Source: JTS-RE9 sp964649195
GTDB lineage: Bacteria; Planctomycetota; Phycisphaerae; Phycisphaerales; Phycisphaeraceae
DNA: 26,380 bases
NCBI GenBank assembly: GCA_964649195.1
Contig: CAZYPK010000061.1
Coordinates: 1-26,380 of the forward strand
Direction: 5' to 3'
Shown: positions 14,815 to 21,879 of the stretch, in pieces
Layout: each line of letters opens with the position of its first letter
Numbering within the stretch: the stretch's first letter is position 1
Notes under the pieces: model-generated
The model's input: the letters and a program-made list of their open reading frames with translations, nothing else
Databases searched by the model: none
What the model was told of the DNA's origin: nothing
Made by a program: the position numbers and the translations under genes

Positions 14815-15516
14815 ATGTCCGTTTCCGTTCCAGCCTCGCAGCCGATGAACCGGACCCTGGCCCATTTTCTGGGCTGGGGCAGCCTGTTTATTGGCGGGGC
14901 GCTGGTGGCGATGGTCATGCTCGTGCCCCCCGCGCTGGAACTGCATTACGCCCGGTGGGAGCGCGAGTGGATCGAGGCCTGCGCCCGCACGCAGCAGGAA
15001 CAGGTCGAGGCTTACGAACAATTCGCCTCCGCCCTGGCCTCCAACGATCCCGTGCTGCTTCAGCGGCTGGCGCACCATCATCTGAGGCTCAAGCCGGTCA
15101 ACGCGGAACTGGTCAGGCTGTCCAACGATCAACTGGCGTTCGCCTTCAATACCGGCGATGTCTCCGCCGCCGGTCCCAACGGTCCGGCGGCCGGCGACGG
15201 CAAGGCCCCTCTCGTCGAACAGTGGCTGCACAAATCCTATCCCGTCGTGGGTGTCGATCACCCCGGCTACGAACCGCCGGACCACATGGCCATCCGGCTG
15301 GCGACCGGCCCCAGGCGGCTGCCGCTGCTCGCACTGGGCGGCATGTTCCTCCTGTGCGGCCTCATCCTCCCCGGCGCCGCCCCCGTCATCGCCGCATCCA
15401 TCGAAGAAGATGACGATGACACCGATGACGATGACGATGGCGAATTCGTTCATGCCGTCATCGATGATGAATCGGATGAGGATGATCTGATCGCGCCGCT
15501 GCACCGCGCCGCGTAA
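14815..15516 (+). CDS. Two-helix membrane protein with acidic C-terminus
   Basis: The 233-residue product has a membrane helix near 17-40, a predicted helical extracytoplasmic region (WEREWIEACARTQQEQVEAY), and a second helix near 165-192. It ends with an acidic tail rich in Asp/Glu (EEDDDDTDDDDDGE and following). I do not recognise the family. The topology suggests an extracytoplasmic domain of about 120 residues between two helices and a cytoplasmic acidic tail. The tail is encoded by GAT/GAC repeats. No Shine-Dalgarno is evident. It could be an envelope or division-related protein, but that is not supported beyond its shape. Confidence 0.75.
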   Translation: MSVSVPASQPMNRTLAHFLGWGSLFIGGALVAMVMLVPPALELHYARWEREWIEACARTQQEQVEAYEQFASALASNDPVLLQRLAHHHLRLKPVNAELVRLSNDQLAFAFNTGDVSAAGPNGPAAGDGKAPLVEQWLHKSYPVVGVDHPGYEPPDHMAIRLATGPRRLPLLALGGMFLLCGLILPGAAPVIAASIEEDDDDTDDDDDGEFVHAVIDDESDEDDLIAPLHRAA

Positions 15517-15547
15517 GTGATCGATCTTGGAAACCCTCTCAAACACT

Positions 15548-15567
15548 CCGTTCGCCAAGGCGAACGG
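15548..15567. terminator. Perfect 9-bp hairpin downstream of the 14815 gene
   Basis: CCGTTCGCC and GGCGAACGG are separated by AA, 31 nt after the stop at 15516. No T-run follows. It resembles the GCGAACGG sequence next to the repeat at position 70-80 and may be a dispersed hairpin as much as a terminator. Confidence 0.45.
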
Positions 15568-15639
15568 CTAAATGCGCCGGCCCCCGCCTTTCACCACGTC
15601 TCTCTTTCCAATGCCATCGGTATCGACTATCGTGTTACG

Positions 15640-18600
15640 ATGATTTTCACCAGAATCACGGATGTTTTTCGCCGATGTTCTTTCCTTTTCGCATCGGCGT
15701 TGTCCGTCGTCGGCGCCGGCCTGCTGATCGCTCAGGACACCCCGGTCGCCCCTGCCCCCGCGCCGCCGCAGGTCGCCAAACCTTATGTCGCACCCGTCGC
15801 CGGCAAGTCGGATGAGGGCGTCAAGGCGATCGCCTCCATCGTGCTGCCCGCCGGTTTCAAGATCGAGCTTTGGGCGGCGGAGCCGGATGTCGCCAATCCG
15901 GTGGCGTTCACCATCGATGAGAAAGGCCGCATCTACGTCGCCGAAACTTTCCGCCAGGGGGATCAGGGCGGCGTCGTGGACAATCGCAATCACATGTACT
16001 GGCTCGATGATGATCTGGCGGCCCGGACGGTCGAGGATCGCCGGGCGTTTTTTCTTAAGCATCGCAAGGACAGGGTTCAGCAGTGGACCAGGCATCACGA
16101 CCGCATTCGCCTGCTTGAAGATACGAAAGGCGCAGGTTACGCGGACCAATCAACGATCTTTTCCACCGGCTACAACGACCTGATGGATGGCACCGGAGCC
16201 GGGCTGCTCGCCTGGCGCGGCAACGTTTATTACACCAACATTCCCAAGCTCTACGTACTCCGCGACAACGACAACGACGGCGTCGCCGATGAAACGAAAG
16301 TGCTCAGCGAAGGGTATGGCGTCCGCGTCGCCTTCCGTGGTCACGATCTGCATGGGCTGGTGATGGGGCCCGATGGCCGCATCTATTTTTCTCTTGGCGA
16401 TCGCGGCTACCACATCAGAACCAAGGAAGGCAAGCTGCTGCATGACCCCGGCAGCGGCGCGGTGTTCCGCTGTGAACCCGACGGCTCCAACTTGGAAGTC
16501 GTCCACACCGGCCTGCGAAATCCGCAGGAACTGGTCTTCGACGACTACGGCAATCTCTTCACCGGCGACAACAACTCCGACGCCGGCGACCGGGCGCGAT
16601 GGACCTACATCACCGAAGGCGGACACACCGGCTGGAACATGGCCTTCCAATATCTCTCTGATCGCGGCCCGTGGAACCGCGAGGGCTGGTGGCATGAATG
16701 GGATGCAGCGAAAAGTCCCACGCAGTTTGCCGCCCATGTCGTGCCTCCCATCAAGCACATCGGCAACGGCCCCAGCGGCGTCACCTACTACCCCGGCACC
16801 GGCTTCGACGACGGCTACCGCGGCACGTTCTTCATGTGCGACTTCAAAGGCGGCGCCAACGTCAGCGGCATCTGGTCGTTCAAACTCAAATCGCAAGGCG
16901 CATGGTTTGCCGTCGATGATCTGAAACATTTCATCTGGGGCACGCTCGTCACCGATGCGGACTTCGGTCCCGATGGTGCGTTCTATTTTTCCGATTGGGT
17001 CAACGGCTGGGAAGGTTTAGGCAAAGGCCGTATTTATCGCATGACGCACAGCGAAGGCGTCAAGCAGGATGTCGTTGCACAAACGAAAAAGCTGATGGCG
17101 GAAGGGTTCACCAAACGAAGCGAAGAGGAACTGCTCAGTCTCCTGAAACATCCCAACCGCATGGTGCGACAGGAAGCACAGTTCGCGCTGGCAGAGCGAA
17201 ATTCCTACGACTTCCTGCTCGAAGCAGTGAAGCAAAAGGAAAATCAGTTCGCACGATTGCACGGCATCTGGGGCTTAGCGCAGGCAGCGCGCAGGTCGAA
17301 GGACAACACACAGATTCCAGACATGATCGCAGGCTTTGCGGGTGATGAAGATGCAGAGGTTCGCGCTCAGGTCGCCAGAGTTCTCTCTGATCTGCCGGGG
17401 CTGGCGCGTGGCAAAGGCGCACTGACGCAGCTCATCGGCGATGCGAGTGATCGGGTCCGCGCGTTGGCGCTGATCAGCTACGGCAAGAGCATGGCCAAGG
17501 GAGATGCGAAGGATCACGCCGATGCTGTGGCCGCCATTCTTGCGAAGCTGCGCGACAATGCTGACAAGGATCCGTATCTGCGCCACGCAGCCGTGATGGG
17601 TCTGACCTATCTCAACGATGCCGATGTACTCGTTGCAAAGATGAATGCCCACGAAGAAAATCGCTCGGCCAGGCTTGGCATTCTTCTGGCACTACGAAGA
17701 CTGGGGAACTCTCATGTATCGTTTTTCCTGGATGACAGCGATGCCCATCTGGTGGCAGAGGCCGCCCGCGCGATTCACGATCAGCCCATACCCGAAGCAA
17801 TGCCCTTGCTCGCCGCGATGCTCGATGGTGAAGTGAGCAAGGATCAGGCAGTTGTTCGCCGGGCTATCAGTGCCAACTACCGCATGGGCAGCGGACCGAT
17901 GGCGGTATTCGTGGCGAACTATGCCTGCATGGAGGACGCCCCTGCCGCGATGCGCATCGAGGCCTTGAACACACTCGTCGCTTGGTCGAGTCAGTCCAAT
18001 CGCGATCGTGTGCTTGGTTCACATCTAGCGTTGGATCCCCGGCCTGCGGATCGGGCAAAGGAAGTGTCCGGTGTCGCGGCCCTGCATATCCTCAAGAGCA
18101 ACACCGATGCCTCGGTGCGCCAGGCCGCCGCGAATGTCGTCGAACATTACCGCATCGTAGAAGCAGCCCCGACACTGCTGGCCATCACGAAAGATGCCAA
18201 GCAATCCGGCTGGCTCCGCATCGCCACGCTCAAGGCTCTGGGCACCATGAATGATGCCAGCCTGTCCGATGCCGTCACCGCCACGCTCAGCGCCTCCGAT
18301 GCGAATCTCCGCAAGGAATCCCGGCAGTGGCTCTCGAAGCTCAAACCCGCCGAGGCGATCGATGCCTTGGAAAAGGTGCTCGAAACCGGCGAGATCACGG
18401 AGAAACAAGGCGCCATCACCACGCTGGCGGACATGAAACAGGCCGGCGCCGATGCGGTGCTGGAGAAGCAGCTCGATCGTCTGCTGGCGGGCAAGCTTCA
18501 GTCCGAGCTTTCGCTTGACCTGCTTGAGGCGGTGACGGCCCGCGCTTCGCCGCGCATCAAGCTGAAGCTGGCGGCGTATGAAACCGCGCAGCCCAAGGAG

Positions 18601-19053
18601 GATCCGCTGCAAGGCAAACGGCAACTGCTCGCCGGCGGCAACGCGACCCAGGGCAAAAAGATTTTCTGGGAAAAGGCGGCCGCCTCCTGCAACCGCTGCC
18701 ACAAGGTCGGCAACGAAGGCGTCGGCGAAGCAGGCCCGAACCTGGCGGATATCGGCAAACAGACCCGCGACTACATCCTCGAATCGATCCTCTACCCCAA
18801 CCGCGCCATCGCCAAGGGATTCGACACCTTCGACATCGAAACGATGGAAGGCGACCGCATCATCGGCATCCTCCGCGAAGAGACCCCCGATGCCCTGGTC
18901 ATCGTCACCGCCGAGAACAAGCGCGTGACCGTGAAGAAGGCGGACATCGCGGAAAAACGCAAAGCCCTGTCGGCGATGCCGGAGGGAATCACCAAGCTGC
19001 TGACGGAGCGCGAGCTGCGCGACCTGGTGGAATACCTGACCACGCTCAAGTGA
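15640..19053 (+). CDS. PVC-type membrane-bound dehydrogenase with HEAT repeats and cytochrome c site
   Basis: The 1137-residue product has an N-terminal signal or anchor (CSFLFASALSVVGAGLLIA). A six-bladed-propeller-like dehydrogenase domain covers about 55-480 (GFKIELWAAEPDVANPVAFTI, HDLHGLVMGPDGRIYFSLGD, GLRNPQELVFDDYGNLFTGDN, DADFGPDGAFYFSDW). HEAT-type repeats cover about 500-980. A C-terminal haem domain has CNRCHKVG (C1017, C1020, H1021), LADIGKQTRDYILESILYPN and a final LTERELRDLVEYL. This order is typical of planctomycete 'putative membrane-bound dehydrogenase' proteins, which are thought to oxidise sugars or alcohols in the periplasm and pass electrons to the bound haem; the substrate is unknown. 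The ATG at 15640 gives the signal peptide and is preferred over an upstream in-frame ATG at 15517. No repeat elements were found in this gene. Confidence 0.94.
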   Translation: MIFTRITDVFRRCSFLFASALSVVGAGLLIAQDTPVAPAPAPPQVAKPYVAPVAGKSDEGVKAIASIVLPAGFKIELWAAEPDVANPVAFTIDEKGRIYVAETFRQGDQGGVVDNRNHMYWLDDDLAARTVEDRRAFFLKHRKDRVQQWTRHHDRIRLLEDTKGAGYADQSTIFSTGYNDLMDGTGAGLLAWRGNVYYTNIPKLYVLRDNDNDGVADETKVLSEGYGVRVAFRGHDLHGLVMGPDGRIYFSLGDRGYHIRTKEGKLLHDPGSGAVFRCEPDGSNLEVVHTGLRNPQELVFDDYGNLFTGDNNSDAGDRARWTYITEGGHTGWNMAFQYLSDRGPWNREGWWHEWDAAKSPTQFAAHVVPPIKHIGNGPSGVTYYPGTGFDDGYRGTFFMCDFKGGANVSGIWSFKLKSQGAWFAVDDLKHFIWGTLVTDADFGPDGAFYFSDWVNGWEGLGKGRIYRMTHSEGVKQDVVAQTKKLMAEGFTKRSEEELLSLLKHPNRMVRQEAQFALAERNSYDFLLEAVKQKENQFARLHGIWGLAQAARRSKDNTQIPDMIAGFAGDEDAEVRAQVARVLSDLPGLARGKGALTQLIGDASDRVRALALISYGKSMAKGDAKDHADAVAAILAKLRDNADKDPYLRHAAVMGLTYLNDADVLVAKMNAHEENRSARLGILLALRRLGNSHVSFFLDDSDAHLVAEAARAIHDQPIPEAMPLLAAMLDGEVSKDQAVVRRAISANYRMGSGPMAVFVANYACMEDAPAAMRIEALNTLVAWSSQSNRDRVLGSHLALDPRPADRAKEVSGVAALHILKSNTDASVRQAAANVVEHYRIVEAAPTLLAITKDAKQSGWLRIATLKALGTMNDASLSDAVTATLSASDANLRKESRQWLSKLKPAEAIDALEKVLETGEITEKQGAITTLADMKQAGADAVLEKQLDRLLAGKLQSELSLDLLEAVTARASPRIKLKLAAYETAQPKEDPLQGKRQLLAGGNATQGKKIFWEKAAASCNRCHKVGNEGVGEAGPNLADIGKQTRDYILESILYPNRAIAKGFDTFDIETMEGDRIIGILREETPDALVIVTAENKRVTVKKADIAEKRKALSAMPEGITKLLTERELRDLVEYLTTLK

Positions 19054-19103
19054 CCCGCACCGGAGCCTGAGAACTTATTCCGGGTGGCTGGCTGAAAAGT
19101 TTT

Positions 19104-19238
19104 GGGTGGCTGGGGCTGAGTCCGCGAAGCCCCGGCCCAGATGCACGAAGCAAGATGGCGCAACTGAAGGCTGAAGGCTGAAGGCTGAAGGCTGAGGGTC
19201 ACCGGGCCGGGGCTTCGCAGACTCAGCCCCAGCCACCC
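19104..19238. repeat. 35-bp inverted repeat enclosing a CTGAAGG heptamer array
   Basis: Arms at 19104-19138 and 19204-19238 are reverse complements at 34 of 35 positions. Between them, at 19164-19198, are four exact CTGAAGG units plus one variant. A third copy of the arm with its flank lies at about 26199-26243. The CTGAAGG unit contains TGA, so this array could not be translated on the + strand. Confidence 0.9.
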
Positions 19239-19325
19239 GACACTCCCAGCCAACCCGACACCATGTCTTGCCTACGCCCCAGACCCTGGCCCCAAGGCCC
19301 TGCCCCTAACCCTCGCGCAACCGCT

Positions 19326-19353
19326 TGACTTTTCCGCTGTTTATCCGCACAAT
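19326..19353 (+). promoter_or_regulatory. Possible sigma-70-type promoter for the FlgI-like gene
   Basis: TTGACT at 19326-19331 and CACAAT at about 19348-19353 are spaced 16 bp apart, about 50 bp upstream of the start at 19402. The -35 fits the consensus well and the -10 is partial. Prediction by eye only. Confidence 0.4.
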
Positions 19354-19401
19354 ACGCCATCGGTTCCGCCCCTGTTTCGTCCCTCCTGACTGGTGGAAGC
19401 T

Positions 19402-21306
19402 ATGACGACATCTGCCGATTTTCAGCGCGAGCGGCGTGCCGCTTGCCGGTTTGCTTTGACCTCGTTCCCCCTGCTGGGCGCGATCCTGCTCGCCTCCGTC
19501 GTCGGCTGCGCCTCCGATCCGCCTTCAAAAGTCCTCACCCCCCCGCCCCTGCCCACCTACACCGGCGAGCAATACCTCTACGGCACCGTCGGCTCACTGG
19601 CCAACCTCCGCGCCTTCGAGCCGCTGCTCGTCAGCGGCTACGGACTGGTCGTCCTGCCCCCCGGCACCGGCACCGGCTCGTCCGACATCCCCGCTTACCT
19701 CCGCCAGTGGATGATCAACGAGATGCGCCGCAAAGGGCTGGGCAGCTACCAGTTCGGCACCGAAAACCTCTCGCCACGCGAAGTCCTCGAAAGCAAGGAC
19801 ACCGCCATCGTCCGCGTCGAAGGACTCATCCCCCCCGGCGCCCCGCGAGGCACCAACTTCCCCGTGCTCGTCACCGCCCTCGAACGCACGCAGACCCAGA
19901 GCCTGGAACATGGCACGCTATGGACTTCGGACCTCTCCATCGGCGGCGCGGACACCTCGATGCAGTTCCGCCGGGCCTTGGCCGAGGCCAAGGGCGCGGT
20001 GTTCATCAACCCGTTTGATGAGCAGTCCACGGAGAAGGAAAAGTACGAGTTTCAAAGGCGGGGCGTGGTGCTGGCCGGCGGCGCGGTGACGCAGGATCGC
20101 CCGATCGATCTGGCGCTGAATCAGCCGAGCTGGGTCTTCTCGCGGATGATCGCCGATCGCATCAACGAGCGTTTTCCGCATGAGAAAGCCACGGAGTTCT
20201 TCAACACCGCGGTGGCCAAGAGCGACATGCTGGTGCGCATCAACGTGCCGGCCCGCTTCGCCGGCGATCCGAACAAGCTGCTTCGCCTGGTCAGCCGGCT
20301 GTACCTGCGCCGCACCGGTGACTTCGAGGCGGACAAGGCCCGCCAGCTTGGCGAGGTGCTGGTGGGCCGCCCCGATCAGTCCCAGCCGGTGAGCGAAGCC
20401 TGGCAATCGCTGGGCAAGGTCGCCCTGCCGGTGATCCGCGAGTATTACCGGCACGAGAATCCCATCGTTCGCCTGGCCGCCCTCGACGCCGGCGCCTGGC
20501 TGGAGGATGAACTGGCCGCGGTGGAACTGGCGCAGCTGGCGCTGCACACCGAGGCGCCGGTCCGGCGAAAGGCCAGCGAACTGCTCATGCGCCTGCCCCG
20601 ATCCACCCGCGCCACCCTCGCCCTGCGCAGCCTGCTGGATGATGTCGATCGCTCGGTGCGCATCGCCGCCTACGAGGCCCTGGCCGAGCAGGGCGATTCG
20701 TCGGTGCATCGCATCCCGATGGGCGATCGCAACCAGTTCAAGTTCTTCATCGATGTCGTGCAGGCCAGGGACCCCTTGATCTATATCAGCCAGCGCGATG
20801 TGCCCCGGCTGGTGGTCTTCGGCCCCAACACGGGCTTCAAGGAATATGTCAGCGTTTCCCTGTGGGATGGCCGGTTCCGCGTCGAAGGCGGCGCCGCCGA
20901 TCAGCAGGCAAGCGTCTTTTATCAGTCGCTGATCAACCCCAAAGGCGCGACGCAGAAAATCGCCCCGACCGTCGCCAACCTGGCGGTGCTGATGGGCCAC
21001 AAATACACCGCGGAACGGCCCTTCGAGGGCTTTGATCTTTCCTACGGCAGCATCGTCAACGTGATCTACAACATGCAGAAGAAAGGCGATGTCATCGCCG
21101 GGTTGGAGATCGCCAACAATCCGCTGGCCAGCGCCATCGAAGGCGTGCGCGACCGCGAGCCGACCCAGACCCGGCCCGAAGGCGCCGATGAAGCGGCCCC
21201 TGATGATGAGGCCGCCCAAGCGCCCCCTGGCGAAGGCGACCTGCAACCGGTGACCGTGAAGCCGGGGAGGAATCCGGGGGTAACTCCGGGGGCGAGGCCG
21301 GAGTGA
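19402..21306 (+). CDS. FlgI-like lipoprotein with HEAT-like insert
   Basis: The 634-residue product has a lipoprotein signal with lipobox VVGC (Cys36). Residues about 57-290 resemble the flagellar P-ring protein FlgI: LVSGYGLVVLPPGTGTG matches the VGYGLVVGLNGTG motif, a GLIPPGAPRGTNFPVLVTAL segment matches the next conserved block, and DMLVRINVPARFAGDPNKLL matches the V-P-x-x-x-G-D-P block. A HEAT-like helical region (about 334-433) and a second mixed domain (about 447-570) follow, then a Pro/Glu-rich tail. No other flagellar gene is nearby, so it may be a planctomycete envelope protein that reuses the P-ring fold. The ATG at 19402 is preferred over a GTG at 19393 because GGTGG precedes it at suitable spacing. 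Confidence 0.85.
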   Translation: MTTSADFQRERRAACRFALTSFPLLGAILLASVVGCASDPPSKVLTPPPLPTYTGEQYLYGTVGSLANLRAFEPLLVSGYGLVVLPPGTGTGSSDIPAYLRQWMINEMRRKGLGSYQFGTENLSPREVLESKDTAIVRVEGLIPPGAPRGTNFPVLVTALERTQTQSLEHGTLWTSDLSIGGADTSMQFRRALAEAKGAVFINPFDEQSTEKEKYEFQRRGVVLAGGAVTQDRPIDLALNQPSWVFSRMIADRINERFPHEKATEFFNTAVAKSDMLVRINVPARFAGDPNKLLRLVSRLYLRRTGDFEADKARQLGEVLVGRPDQSQPVSEAWQSLGKVALPVIREYYRHENPIVRLAALDAGAWLEDELAAVELAQLALHTEAPVRRKASELLMRLPRSTRATLALRSLLDDVDRSVRIAAYEALAEQGDSSVHRIPMGDRNQFKFFIDVVQARDPLIYISQRDVPRLVVFGPNTGFKEYVSVSLWDGRFRVEGGAADQQASVFYQSLINPKGATQKIAPTVANLAVLMGHKYTAERPFEGFDLSYGSIVNVIYNMQKKGDVIAGLEIANNPLASAIEGVRDREPTQTRPEGADEAAPDDEAAQAPPGEGDLQPVTVKPGRNPGVTPGARPE

Positions 21307-21313
21307 GAATGGG

Positions 21314-21565
21314 ATGTTGAACCACCGGATGAAACGTGTGCTTTCGCTCTGCCTGATCCTCGTGCTGGCCGGCTACTGCGGGGCATATGTGGCCTTGCGG
21401 GCAAGCCACCGAATCATGCATTTCTCCAATGCGCAACACCCGCATCCTGAAAAATGGTCCCCGGAACACCACGTTGATGTGACAACCGGTGATGATTGGG
21501 TGATCGATTTCGCATTCCAACCCTTGATGTTCCTGGAGCGGACGGTTCGCAACGCGACCGACTGA
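21314..21565 (+). CDS. Small exported or membrane hypothetical protein
   Basis: The 83-residue product has one hydrophobic segment near the start (RVLSLCLILVLAGYCGAYVAL), then a polar region (HPHPEKWSPEHHVDV) without recognisable motifs. It begins 7 nt after the FlgI-like gene and could be co-transcribed. The start may instead be the ATG at 21329. No family recognised. Confidence 0.6.
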   Translation: MLNHRMKRVLSLCLILVLAGYCGAYVALRASHRIMHFSNAQHPHPEKWSPEHHVDVTTGDDWVIDFAFQPLMFLERTVRNATD

Positions 21566-21747
21566 GTGGTTTCGAGGATTCTGATGTGCAAAAACCTTTC
21601 GCGTGGATCGCCGGCCCGAACCGATGAAAATGAATGCGTTCAATCGACCGCTTCCCATCCTGACATGAGTTTTTGTTAAGCTGTCCGATTGTCCGCGTAT
21701 CGTGCTCGACCGTTTGCCGGTGCGTTCAACAACCTGAAGGAGAACTC
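21566..21747. other. Spacer upstream of the smc leader ORF
   Basis: No gene supported. A possible promoter is TTGTTA near 21675 followed about 17 bp later by a weak CGTATCGT; I would not rely on it. The spacer ends at the GAAGGAG ribosome binding site (about 21736-21742) of the small ORF that follows. Confidence 0.45.
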
Positions 21748-21879
21748 GTGGCTTTTTTCGCCGCGAACAAGTTGAACTCGCCGGCCCCTTCGCAGGATGC
21801 AAAGGGTTGCACGCTCTGCCGGATGGTCCCGATTCCTTCGCGCCTTGCCCCGCTCGACATGGAGGTCGAAATCCGATGA
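21748..21879 (+). CDS. Possible 43-residue leader peptide overlapping smc
   Basis: A GTG at 21748 lies 5 nt after a strong Shine-Dalgarno (GAAGGAG), better than the site in front of most genes here. The reading frame runs to a TGA that overlaps the first smc ATG (ATGA at 21876-21879), the geometry of translational coupling. The peptide (MAFFAANKLNSPAPSQDAKG, then CTLC and a short tail) has no recognised family. It may be a leader that sets smc translation, or chance. A second GGAGG lies closer to smc. Confidence 0.35.
   Translation: MAFFAANKLNSPAPSQDAKGCTLCRMVPIPSRLAPLDMEVEIR

Larger units (their letters stand above)
19054..19401. other. Spacer dominated by a large inverted repeat
   Basis: This 348-bp spacer before the FlgI-like gene holds the inverted repeat and heptamer array listed next. 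The remainder (19260-19401) has a possible AT-richer promoter region near CTTGACTTTTCCGCTGTTTATCCGCACAATACG: TTGACT (19326) and CACAAT (about 19348) are 16-17 bp apart, a plausible sigma-70-type promoter for the gene at 19402. Confidence 0.55.

Noticed and set aside
14773..15558. Minus-strand frame opposite the acidic-tail membrane protein
   Set aside because: The plus-strand product has well-placed membrane helices; the minus-strand translation has no recognisable features.
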